A stretch of 28,597 nt of DNA, from positions 1 through 28,597 of IMG/VR virus record IMGVR_UViG_3300025128_000232. The stretch is one strand, 5' to 3'. The notes beneath the pieces were generated by a model that worked only from the letters and a program-made list of their open reading frames with translations, ran no database searches and was not told where the DNA came from. The DNA is from a virus. Of the stretch, positions 1 through 7,937 are shown piece by piece (position 1 is the first letter of the stretch; each line of letters opens with the position of its first letter). Made by a program: the position numbers and the translations under genes.

Positions 1-202
1 GTATCAATACAAGTGCATCACCAAAACCAGAATTGACACTACTTAAAACACCAGAACCATTACTTGTAAATAATGTATTACCACCAGCATCCTTATAGGT
101 GTTGGCCTTTACATCATCAGCTAAAACTACACTGTCACCAGATGCCCCAATGGTGAGTGTATTACCTGCCGGCTCAATTGTATTAACATTTAAAGTTGTC
201 AC
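1..202 (-). CDS. Fibre-like structural protein, 5' part only (runs off window)
   Basis: A reading frame opens at a GTG (200-202) and stays open to the window edge, giving about 67 residues. The GTG overlaps the TGA stop of the preceding 330-aa gene (GTGTGA), so the pair is probably translationally coupled. The N-terminus reads VTTLNVNTIEPAGNTLTIGA, a pattern I recognise from the start of marine phage tail-fibre and virion proteins (typically M-x-x-L-x-V-x-T-I-E-P). There is no in-frame ATG in the visible part and only a weak purine-rich stretch upstream, so the GTG start rests on the overlap and on the N-terminal pattern. The rest of the protein and its domains lie outside the window. Confidence 0.6.
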   Translation of the reverse strand, partial: MTTLNVNTIEPAGNTLTIGASGDSVVLADDVKANTYKDAGGNTLFTSNGSGVLSSVNSGFGDALVLI

Positions 203-1191
203 ACGATGACCCATGCCTGTCCAGCAGGAATGGTCACAGTCACACCGCTGGCAACTGTCACGGGCCCTGCACTGACGGCGTTGAAGTTAGTTGTTAAAGT
301 ATAGTTGGTATCTACAGAGTTTTCATTTTCATAAAACACTTTTTCAGATCCGCCGCCTGTTGGTGCACCAGCCGGAACAGCTGCCCAACTACTTACACCA
401 CTACCATTAGTCGTTAAGAATTCTCCAGAAGCACCATCTGTCCCTGGAAGTGTTAGTGTCCAACTGCCTCCAGTATATGCAGAGTGTGCCGCAGACTTGA
501 TAGAAACAGAATGAGCATTAGAACTTTCACAATACAGTTTTATATCAGATGCTGTACCAGCATTTTTGATATCTACAGTAGTTCCATCATAGGTAAGGTT
601 AGCCTCACCTTCTAATGTACCTGTAGTACCAGACCCAGTTATAACTCTATTGTTTGCATTGTTGTTGATAGTAGCACCGGCACCCCATACTGGAGCTGTA
701 GCACCACCGTTCATTACCAATGCTTGTGCTGCTGTGCCTTTTGCTAGTCTTACATAGTCAGTACCGTTGTAATACATAATATCACCAGCGGCATCAGAGC
801 CCATAGCAATCATGGCACCCGTAACAGCATTGTCAGCTATCTTTGTAGTAGTTACAGAATCATTTACCAGTTTAGCAGTTGTTATTGTATTATCCGCTGG
901 AGTTGAAGTCATCTGCGTGCGGAGAGAATTTAAAACATATATCTCTGCTAAGTTTGCCGGAGCAGCACTAAACGTAATACGTTTCATTGCACCACTACCA
1001 TCCACACCTAAAGTGAAAGCCTTTCCAGTACCCGGTTCTTGGCGAACATTGTCTACGAATACTTGAAGGGCATTTTCACTTGGTGCCTCAGATGTAATAT
1101 CAAAGGCAACGTCAGAACCGTCTCCAGTAAATACATTTTTTTCGTTTAAACCTAGAGTTCTATCTAAAGGTCCTTTCCCGATGTAAGGCAT
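199..1191 (-). CDS. Fibre-like virion protein (330 aa)
   Basis: Probable tail-fibre or other external virion protein. It begins MPYIGKGPLD and residues 20-95 resemble the small beta domain common at the N-terminus of marine phage fibre proteins (TGDGSDVAFDIT... LQVFVDNVRQEPG). Residues 95-125 are a repeat of the type ADNxITTAKLxNDSVTTTKIADNAV, a short periodic element typical of trimeric fibres. A module (GSDAAGDIMYYNGTDYVRLA) follows that is shared with the 254-aa protein at 6775-7539. The C-terminus (VTVASGVTVTIPAGQAWVIV) matches the usual closing segment of marine phage fibre-like proteins. The start has a good ribosome site (GGGAG, 8 nt before ATG). It lies 12 nt after the 121-aa gene and overlaps the next gene. 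The exact virion position is unknown. Confidence 0.75.
   Translation of the reverse strand: MPYIGKGPLDRTLGLNEKNVFTGDGSDVAFDITSEAPSENALQVFVDNVRQEPGTGKAFTLGVDGSGAMKRITFSAAPANLAEIYVLNSLRTQMTSTPADNTITTAKLVNDSVTTTKIADNAVTGAMIAMGSDAAGDIMYYNGTDYVRLAKGTAAQALVMNGGATAPVWGAGATINNNANNRVITGSGTTGTLEGEANLTYDGTTVDIKNAGTASDIKLYCESSNAHSVSIKSAAHSAYTGGSWTLTLPGTDGASGEFLTTNGSGVSSWAAVPAGAPTGGGSEKVFYENENSVDTNYTLTTNFNAVSAGPVTVASGVTVTIPAGQAWVIV
792..811. repeat. 20-bp direct repeat, copy 1 (fibre module)
   Basis: The 20 bases catcagagcccatagcaatc occur here and again, identical, at 7251-7270, inside the 330-aa and 254-aa fibre-like genes. The surrounding 30 or so bases are also nearly the same and encode the shared GSDAAGDI / GTDYVRL module. 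This is the part of the two genes most alike at the DNA level. Confidence 0.85.
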
Positions 1192-1203
1192 TTGTTATCT
1201 CCC

Positions 1204-1569
1204 TTATACGTCTTCCAGAACTGACACGACTGCGTCCAGTGCTGTTGCTGTACCGCAAGAGACTCTTATAGCATCGTGAGCAGAACCAGTACTTTGCAAT
1301 ACTACCTTACCACCAGACACTACTTCCAAAGCAGCCCCAGCAGGAATAGTAGCATCTTTCAACAAATAAACATCGGTACTCGTTCCTGCGTGTGTGTCAA
1401 GAAACACACTAGCCGTTACACCGTTTGCTGTTTTATTTGTTAGGTAGATGCCGATAACGACTGTCTCCATTGCAGAACCAGATCCTGGTACTGTATAGAC
1501 TACATCAGCCGAGGCTCCTGTGCTAGTTGTGCAACTAGCCTTTGTAAATCGTTTAAAATCGTTCGCCAT
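1204..1569 (-). CDS. Small probable virion protein (121 aa)
   Basis: Function not recognised with certainty. The protein starts MANDFKRFTKASCTTSTG and is rich in Thr, Val, Ala and Ser, looks all-beta, and has no signal peptide or membrane segment. Its length and composition are those of small structural proteins found beside fibre genes in marine T4-like phages. It has its own late promoter (octamer at 1595-1602) and an AGGA ribosome site about 9 nt before the ATG, so it heads a unit that continues into the 330-aa fibre-like gene. Being first in a late unit suggests abundant expression in the virion. A role in fibre attachment or as a capsid or tail decoration would fit equally well. Confidence 0.6.
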   Translation of the reverse strand: MANDFKRFTKASCTTSTGASADVVYTVPGSGSAMETVVIGIYLTNKTANGVTASVFLDTHAGTSTDVYLLKDATIPAGAALEVVSGGKVVLQSTGSAHDAIRVSCGTATALDAVVSVLEDV

Positions 1570-1594
1570 TTTAATTTTCCTAAAGTGTTTATAC

Positions 1595-1602
1595 TATTTA
1601 TA
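1595..1602 (-). promoter_or_regulatory. T4-type late promoter (TATAAATA)
   Basis: Exact TATAAATA on the minus strand, in the short gap between the 1720-aa gene and the 121-aa gene. It ends 25 nt before the 121-aa ATG, leaving a leader of about 20 nt that contains AGGA. The octamer is the T4 late promoter consensus read by gp55-type sigma. Confidence 0.75.
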
Positions 1603-1607
1603 CATTT

Positions 1608-4600
1608 CTATCGAGCGTTTGAAGTCTTGAATGGGCTTTCAGCAATAGCCAAGTAGAAGTAAGTTGCGTTAGCCGGATCGTTGTAACTACCAGATGTCGT
1701 TCTAACTTTAAATCCATTACTAAGAAAGTCTACCACTGCTATATTCTCACCAATACCAGTACCGTTTACGGCTAGTCTCCAACCTTGCGGGTTATAGGTA
1801 TTTCTGACTCCATCAGTTACGTCCCAAGACGCGGAAACAGAAGTGCTTTTGACTAAAAGATATGCTGGTTTAAATCCTGTGTATACAAACGGCCCGTCAG
1901 TTGCCGATCCGTTTGCGGTATAATCACCTACCTTGCTGTAGCCTTCTACTGAGTGCCAACAATAGGCTATGAAATCATCGCCAGAGTCATTAATCCCTTC
2001 TACCCCACCATCTAATGTAAAGACACTTGCTGTTGGGCTAGTGTTAACCCAATGACCAGTTGCCTGTTGATAGTAAGGATCATTTAATTCTAATCTCTTG
2101 GTATTTCCAAGAGGTCCTACATACACAGGCCAACTAACAGCAGCATCCAAATTCTTTATAAATATTAATTCTGGAGCCTGTGAAAGCCCATGCCCAACAG
2201 TTACGTCTGAAGCAGAACCCGGATATTTAACAATGCTAAATCCCGCAGTAGCATTTGCACTACCAGAGCCACTAGCCACGGTTCCCGCTGTAGCCGGATC
2301 AAATGAGGTTCCGGCTTTCCAGTTCCATGAAACCATAGTATTAGATGGATTTGAACCACTACCAGTACCAAGAGTAAACCCATCACTATCAAAAGATTTT
2401 AAAGACTGTGCATCTGTTACTTCTGCATTATTGACGTTTGTGTAAACTTCTTTTGTTACACCACGAACTACGTCAAATAATCTGTGGTTATACGTCAACG
2501 CCCTAGCCTTAATCCAAGTAAAGTCTGGTTGAAATCCTACACCAGTTACAGCTAATTCTGAACCAGTACCTGTATACGTCACCGTATTGAAATGCTTACT
2601 AGGATCAGTAATACTTGGGTTATCAAGATTGTCCGTACAAAGCGCAAGGTATCCTGACGGCGGAGCATAATAGAAGTCTCCTTTGTTGTTAGCGTCCTGA
2701 TTGCCTTGTGCTGTTACTGTTCCAGCAAATGAACTGTCTTGTCCAAAGTTTGCTACCGTATTAAACTGATTACTGCCATTACCTTCTGCTACTAGAGGAG
2801 CGACCTCAGCAATTATACCCGTAGCCATTTGACCTTGAGTTGCACTATTTTTATAAAATGTAATAGTTCCGTTATCCATATCCAGAGCAACACCAATAAT
2901 ATCTCCAGCAGTATAGGTTGCTCCGTAAGAACCAGTACTACCGGGAATAGTCTTTTGGCCATCAGCATCGTATGTATAAGAAACTCCCATATCTACTGGC
3001 CCAGTTCCAGAAGAAGTACCGTATGTATTGGTCTTACATACACCAGTCCTACAATTGGCCGGTGCTGCTGCAGCTATGATATATATTTCCCAGTACCATT
3101 TTCCAGACTTGAGGCCAAAGGTTCCTCTATAGGCAATATGATTAGTACTATCTACAATTTTAAGATTACCTTCAGATACAACACCTGCAAGATTTGCAGC
3201 AAAGATATCTATAGGATTCCAAGTACAAAAGTTATTCATAGGACTATCCAGCATCATATCATGTGATGATAAATTAGTCGGTGTGAAAGAATTGTAGTTC
3301 CCAGAATGGTCTGCACCTAGGCCACCATCTGCGAAATCAGAATTCAACAAGAATACAGTATTAGAATCAGAAGTTACTCTGTCTGTTGGTTTTGTGAAGG
3401 CACTAGTGTATCTTGCACTATTAGAAATACGAATATTATCCATACCACCATTCAAGTCACCAGGACCAGCATACGATATGTTACCACCTATCTCAACACC
3501 ATTTTTACCATCTTCAATATCTTCACCATTAAGATCCGTATCTACAGATGAAGATAATGCTCCGTTTATGAATATTCTTCCATTCCCACTGCCATCTCTA
3601 CAAAAGGCAACGTGATTCCATACACCACATTCAATCTTGGTGCCAGTGGAGTCTACACTACCAACAGCACCAGTGCCGTTGTAAACATTAAACCTTACTT
3701 CCTCTTGATAACAATCAAAGGCCCAGTTTCCATTATTACCACCCACATAATAGTTGTCAGAATGTATTAACGCAGTATGAGCGTGAGAATCTTTGACCCA
3801 GAACCAAAACTCTATTGCAAAGGCTCCTGTTCCAAAATCAAAATCAGAACTTCCCGGAAGACTAATATAATCTCCCGTCCCATCAAAGTTTATATTTGAC
3901 TTGTACTTTGGAAGATTATTCTCGTAGTAAATTGCGTTTGTGGCAGAGTCGTGATAGTAGGTGCCTTGACCAACATTAGTATCTGAACCAGCAGTACCAG
4001 GACCACCACCATCAAAGTGCATTAGTAACCGAGTATCTATGTCATCTGTGTATGCTGTTGTTGATGGTGTAAAGTTTGATGTGTATAGTGCTTTACCTGG
4101 AGTAATACGAACCTGATCCATAAACCCTGCTATATTCCCACCACTAGTATTATGACTACCTGTACCTGTACTGTAAGAAGCAATAAAGAGGGAAGCAGTT
4201 GCACTGTAGTCCTGTGTAGCACTACTGTTAGTTGCTACCACAGTTCCGTTTACAAATATTTTATTTACGCCTGAAGCTCTACTTGCGGCAATATGTACCC
4301 AAGTATTACTGGCCCAACCAGTTGTGCCGCCTTGTGATAGTGTGTTACTAGAACCTGACCATTGAAGTCCATTAGAAGAATCCCACCAAAACACCCAGTC
4401 GCCACTGTTTACACTATTTCTGTGTGTAAAGAATTGTTGGTTGTTTGTTGAGATATTGTCTAGTGATACCCAAGCTTCTACTGTGAAGTCTCCTGAACCA
4501 AACTCTGCCCACGGACAACTTGCACCGGGGATATAAAGGCCGTTATCTCCACCGTTAGTGCGGTTACAACCTGTTCCTATTTTTGGTGCGACAACTTTTG

Positions 4601-6770
4601 CGTTACCATTTGTAGTTATGCTATGAGTACCTGAACTAACATCAGTAAATGTAGTAGAAGCATGAGCACCATCACAATGCACTAATAGTTTTGTATTACT
4701 ATCATTAGAAAAGGCTGTTGTGGATGGGGTAAAACTTGTTCCCCCATAGCGAGCAGTATTGGATATTCTTATCTCATCCATATAACCTTTCAGTTCATTA
4801 TAGTTACCATCTCTATTGTTAGCAATACCAAGCACAGAAGATACTGCAGGCAACGCATCACCATCAGTTACAGTGGCATCAATAGTGCCATCTACATACC
4901 ATCTGAAAGTAGTACCCGATCTTTCTAAAGCCAAATGATACCATCTATGTGGTTGGAAACTTGTTGCTGTTGGAAAATCAGCAATCTCTGGTGAGTTGCA
5001 ATAAAACTTTACAACACTATTACTCTGATAGATAGACCATCTAGAACTTGATGATGCCCACTGACCTAGTAAACCAAAACCTGGATGACTAGTATGAATG
5101 TGGTCAAAGTTGACCCAAAATTCCATTGTGAAGTTATTAGTGCCAAAGTCCCAATCTGACGAATCGGCAACAGATAAACTATCCCCACTACCATCAAACA
5201 TTACACACCCAGTTCCAAATTTAGGTCCAATGATATGTTGACCACCAGTGGCATCTTCGACCCAACCTACTGGGTTGTTTACTACTCTTTTGTTCGCTGC
5301 GTTACCGTTAGCAGTTAGGCTATGTCCTGTTCCACCTACTCCAGTCCAACTACTATCTGTAAAACTAGTACCACCATTTGAACCATCCATATGTAGTAAT
5401 AGTTTAGTATCTTTGTCAGCAGTATAAGCTGCGGTCGGTACAGAAAACACATTTGAATAACGATTAATGTTAGAAATCCTTACTTCATCTACATAACCAT
5501 TCCAATATCCTGACAGAGTAGAATCATTTTCTTCAAAGGCTCCAATTAAAAGATCCCTAGACGAATTCCAAATAGTAGTCATATCTGAATCTACTGTGCT
5601 ATCCACCATTACACCATTCTTAAAAGCTCTTAAAGTAGTACCAGTTCTAGTCAAAGCAAAATGAGTCCAAGTATTTTGAGTCATGCAATTAGCAAAGTTC
5701 CAAGAGTGCTCATCACTACCAGTTTTACTCCATGTAAATCTACCTTGACTATCACTGGTGAGATATACATTCCATCCCTTCTTACCATTCACCGCATGAC
5801 TTGTATGAGAGAACAATCTTTGTGTTCCGCTAGCAGTTGTATTATATACCCAGGCCTCTATAGTAAAATCACCTGTTCCAAAGCTAAAATCTGAACTATC
5901 CGGAACTCTTAAATAATCCGAATCTCCATCGCATTGTAAAGATGCAGTTCCAAATTTCTTTACACCGGTATCTGTATGAGCAGTCCCTGCAGCAGTAAGA
6001 CTTGTATGAGGAACATGATAATCTGCATCAGTAAAACTAGTAGCAAGTACATCATTAGAGAATGGTAGATGAAAACCGTTTACACCAAATGTGACTGCTT
6101 CTTTTATGTCAGTAGGATTCTTTGGTTGCCACTGGTTTGTAAGTGTATTAGTTTCACCAAAGTATTCTGGACCTAGCGCTTGACCATCAATAAAATATAA
6201 TTCTGCAAGATAGGACGTATTCCATTGAGAACTGTCACCTTGTTGCCCAATCAACTGGATTACATTGTTGTTTATCTGAGACAGAGAATTAACCGCAGGA
6301 CTTAATAAAGTCGCTGATCTTATAGCCGCCCTTTCACCATTTACATATATAATGCTCCTATCAGCGGCCGTGGATAGAGTCGTATTCCATACCCACACGA
6401 TATGATACCAAGCTGTCGGATCATTGAATACCATTTCAGTATGTGCCCTACCCCTACCACTACCACCACCTTCATAAATCTCAGCAGAGAGATAATTATC
6501 AGGATCAGTACCCGCTCTAAATACTAATTCATCTTGGAGGCTTGAATTATTCCATGCGCCAAATATTGCACCATAATTCCCATCTGATACACCACCATTG
6601 CTCGTTCTCTTTACCCATGCACTATAAGTCCATGTCTTTCTATTACCAGCAGTCGCTGGTGTCCAACTTAAATAAGCACTACCTGAGTTATGAGCAACAT
6701 TTGGAAACCGCAACGACTTTAATTCAAACCCATCGGATGGTGTGGAGCCGCCAAGAACTATATTAGTCAT
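1608..6770 (-). CDS. Giant LamG-array / SPRY / DUF7483 virion protein (1720 aa)
   Basis: Probable adhesin or fibre protein that binds cell-surface glycan. Five concanavalin A-like (LamG, jelly-roll) units can be seen at about residues 40-200, 265-450, 515-690, 735-905 and 955-1125. Four share the pattern FDG-x-G-D-x-L-x-V-x-x-S-x-D-F-x-F-G-T-x-x-F-T-x-E-x-W-V, and each ends with a strand like NTKLLLHxDG. A SPRY-like domain follows at about 1195-1335 (SGKWYWEI; later GDIIGVALDMDNGTITFYKN). The C-terminus from about 1390 resembles DUF7483 (VTGVGFQPDFTWIKAR; SWNWKAG). It lies 4 nt after the 254-aa gene with no clear ribosome site of its own, so coupled translation is likely. Receptor binding is inferred from the folds; the ligand is unknown. 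Confidence 0.8.
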   Translation of the reverse strand: MTNIVLGGSTPSDGFELKSLRFPNVAHNSGSAYLSWTPATAGNRKTWTYSAWVKRTSNGGVSDGNYGAIFGAWNNSSLQDELVFRAGTDPDNYLSAEIYEGGGSGRGRAHTEMVFNDPTAWYHIVWVWNTTLSTAADRSIIYVNGERAAIRSATLLSPAVNSLSQINNNVIQLIGQQGDSSQWNTSYLAELYFIDGQALGPEYFGETNTLTNQWQPKNPTDIKEAVTFGVNGFHLPFSNDVLATSFTDADYHVPHTSLTAAGTAHTDTGVKKFGTASLQCDGDSDYLRVPDSSDFSFGTGDFTIEAWVYNTTASGTQRLFSHTSHAVNGKKGWNVYLTSDSQGRFTWSKTGSDEHSWNFANCMTQNTWTHFALTRTGTTLRAFKNGVMVDSTVDSDMTTIWNSSRDLLIGAFEENDSTLSGYWNGYVDEVRISNINRYSNVFSVPTAAYTADKDTKLLLHMDGSNGGTSFTDSSWTGVGGTGHSLTANGNAANKRVVNNPVGWVEDATGGQHIIGPKFGTGCVMFDGSGDSLSVADSSDWDFGTNNFTMEFWVNFDHIHTSHPGFGLLGQWASSSSRWSIYQSNSVVKFYCNSPEIADFPTATSFQPHRWYHLALERSGTTFRWYVDGTIDATVTDGDALPAVSSVLGIANNRDGNYNELKGYMDEIRISNTARYGGTSFTPSTTAFSNDSNTKLLVHCDGAHASTTFTDVSSGTHSITTNGNAKVVAPKIGTGCNRTNGGDNGLYIPGASCPWAEFGSGDFTVEAWVSLDNISTNNQQFFTHRNSVNSGDWVFWWDSSNGLQWSGSSNTLSQGGTTGWASNTWVHIAASRASGVNKIFVNGTVVATNSSATQDYSATASLFIASYSTGTGSHNTSGGNIAGFMDQVRITPGKALYTSNFTPSTTAYTDDIDTRLLMHFDGGGPGTAGSDTNVGQGTYYHDSATNAIYYENNLPKYKSNINFDGTGDYISLPGSSDFDFGTGAFAIEFWFWVKDSHAHTALIHSDNYYVGGNNGNWAFDCYQEEVRFNVYNGTGAVGSVDSTGTKIECGVWNHVAFCRDGSGNGRIFINGALSSSVDTDLNGEDIEDGKNGVEIGGNISYAGPGDLNGGMDNIRISNSARYTSAFTKPTDRVTSDSNTVFLLNSDFADGGLGADHSGNYNSFTPTNLSSHDMMLDSPMNNFCTWNPIDIFAANLAGVVSEGNLKIVDSTNHIAYRGTFGLKSGKWYWEIYIIAAAAPANCRTGVCKTNTYGTSSGTGPVDMGVSYTYDADGQKTIPGSTGSYGATYTAGDIIGVALDMDNGTITFYKNSATQGQMATGIIAEVAPLVAEGNGSNQFNTVANFGQDSSFAGTVTAQGNQDANNKGDFYYAPPSGYLALCTDNLDNPSITDPSKHFNTVTYTGTGSELAVTGVGFQPDFTWIKARALTYNHRLFDVVRGVTKEVYTNVNNAEVTDAQSLKSFDSDGFTLGTGSGSNPSNTMVSWNWKAGTSFDPATAGTVASGSGSANATAGFSIVKYPGSASDVTVGHGLSQAPELIFIKNLDAAVSWPVYVGPLGNTKRLELNDPYYQQATGHWVNTSPTASVFTLDGGVEGINDSGDDFIAYCWHSVEGYSKVGDYTANGSATDGPFVYTGFKPAYLLVKSTSVSASWDVTDGVRNTYNPQGWRLAVNGTGIGENIAVVDFLSNGFKVRTTSGSYNDPANATYFYLAIAESPFKTSNAR

Positions 6771-6774
6771 GCGG

Positions 6775-7539
6775 CTAACTCACATTCAGCTGTCGGCCTA
6801 CCTCATACATATTTGTGCCGTCACTTCTCCACACAAATATATCTTTTGCGGCTGCCGTAGTTGTTAGGGTAGGAGCAGTTCCTCCCGCCCATTTAAATAC
6901 TGTGTTCCAAGATGCTGTTCTGCCACCTGTGCCATCTTGGATAATAATAAGAGAATAAAAGGCACCATCAACCATTTGGCTGGGTGCATCAAAAGTAGTG
7001 TTAGCCGTAAGTGTTAGTGTAGCAACTTGATTGGCAGTAAGTGCCCAATCCTGTGTTGCATCAAAAGTGAGTGCCGTGTTATTGAAGTTCTGTTGTGCAG
7101 TCCATTCGTTTGCAGCTGCAGTAGAAACTGCTGTTACGGTTGCCCATTCAACAGCAGATGCACCACTATTCATCTTTAGAGTTTGACTAGCCGTTCCTTT
7201 AGGCAATCTCACATAGTCAGTGCCGGTGTAAGTTAAAATATCACCAGCAGCATCAGAGCCCATAGCAATCTTTGCACCAGTTACTTGATTATCACCAATG
7301 TGTGCTGTATCAATACTTCCGTCTGTATAGTGTTCTGAATTAACAGCGTTATCAGCTAACTTTGTGCCGTCAATAGCATCTGCTGCTATCTTTGCTGTTG
7401 TTACGGCAAGGTTAGCAATGGCTGCTGTATCTACTGCATCATCTGCTAACTCGCTTGCTGCTACGGAGTTTGCCGGGAGTAATGCTGATGTAATAGCATC
7501 ATCGGCTATACCAAGTGTACCTATCTTTGTTAGTGCCAT
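6775..7539 (-). CDS. Short fibre-like virion protein (254 aa)
   Basis: Residues 10-100 are a run of near-repeats of the form LADDAVxTAAIANLAVTTAKI, the periodic pattern of trimeric fibre shafts. They are followed by the GSDAAGDILTYTGTDYVRLP module shared with the 330-aa protein. The C-terminal part (about 140-254) is a compact beta domain with TFDATQDWALTANQVATLTL and a closing WRSDGTNMYEVGRQL, a pattern common at the ends of phage fibre-like proteins. The ribosome site is AGGATAGGA before the ATG. It sits between the 64-aa gene and the giant LamG protein, so it may be a short fibre or an adaptor for the large one; this is inference from order only. Confidence 0.7.
   Translation of the reverse strand: MALTKIGTLGIADDAITSALLPANSVAASELADDAVDTAAIANLAVTTAKIAADAIDGTKLADNAVNSEHYTDGSIDTAHIGDNQVTGAKIAMGSDAAGDILTYTGTDYVRLPKGTASQTLKMNSGASAVEWATVTAVSTAAANEWTAQQNFNNTALTFDATQDWALTANQVATLTLTANTTFDAPSQMVDGAFYSLIIIQDGTGGRTASWNTVFKWAGGTAPTLTTTAAAKDIFVWRSDGTNMYEVGRQLNVS
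7251..7270. repeat. 20-bp direct repeat, copy 2 (fibre module)
   Basis: Identical to 792-811. It lies in the module shared between the 254-aa and 330-aa fibre-like genes. Confidence 0.85.
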
Positions 7540-7549
7540 TTATATTTTC

Positions 7550-7744
7550 CTATCCTAAAGCAACAGCCATTGCTATTGAAAAGCCTTTACTTGATTTTGA
7601 ACCGACTGCCTCAACTAAATCTGTTGGAGTGCCAGAGAACTCTGCAGCGATATTAGCTATATCACCAACATCAGTAGCAAGTTCATTAAACTCTACTCGC
7701 CACTGCTCGATGGTCATTGTTTCGGGTGTGTTTCTATCAGCCAT
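7550..7744 (-). CDS. Small conserved-looking protein (64 aa)
   Basis: Unknown function. MADRNTPETMTIEQWRVEFN starts a mostly helical N-terminal half (WRVEFNELATDVGDI), and the C-terminus is a short Ala/Gly/Val-rich segment. I recall similar short proteins beside fibre genes in marine myoviruses but cannot name a family. The start overlaps the stop of the 66-aa gene by 8 bp and has AGGAG about 12 nt upstream. A late promoter octamer lies inside the 66-aa gene 54 nt ahead of this ATG, so this is probably the first gene of a unit with the 254-aa and 1720-aa proteins. It could be a chaperone or adaptor for those fibres. Confidence 0.55.
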   Translation of the reverse strand: MADRNTPETMTIEQWRVEFNELATDVGDIANIAAEFSGTPTDLVEAVGSKSSKGFSIAMAVALG

Positions 7745-7937
7745 TTTCTAATAAACTCCTGAGCATTCCTTTTAGTTCTGCTAGTTCTTCTTTAATACTA
7801 TTTATATCGTTTTCTCGTTGTTGGTTGTATAACCGTCTACGTTTGGAAGCAGTATAAGCAGATGTATTAGTATTCAACACTGCTCCACTTCTTGTGTCCT
7901 TAACCAAGTCGTTATTTTCTTCTACTTTTATTTCCAT
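7737..7937 (-). CDS. Small coiled-coil protein (66 aa)
   Basis: Unknown function. The N-terminal half is polar (MEIKVEENNDLVKDTRSGAV), then a basic stretch (SKRRRL), then a clear amphipathic heptad segment at about residues 44-64 (INSIKEELAELKGMLRSLLE) that should form a coiled coil. Short proteins of this plan occur beside large structural genes in marine T4-like phages and are usually left unnamed. The start overlaps the stop of the 2318-aa gene as TAATG, so translation is probably coupled. A late promoter for the next unit lies within its coding sequence. Confidence 0.6.
   Translation of the reverse strand: MEIKVEENNDLVKDTRSGAVLNTNTSAYTASKRRRLYNQQRENDINSIKEELAELKGMLRSLLENG
7799..7806 (-). 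promoter_or_regulatory. T4-type late promoter inside a gene
   Basis: Exact TATAAATA on the minus strand within the 66-aa coiled-coil gene. It ends 54 nt before the ATG of the 64-aa gene and is the nearest candidate promoter for the 64-aa / 254-aa / 1720-aa unit. Being inside a coding region it could be chance, but the spacing and order fit the other five copies. Confidence 0.55.

Noticed and set aside
2157-2164. Exact TATAAATA on the plus strand
   Set aside because: It lies inside the 1720-aa gene, points against all accepted genes, and has no plausible gene downstream on that strand. Probably chance in AT-rich DNA.
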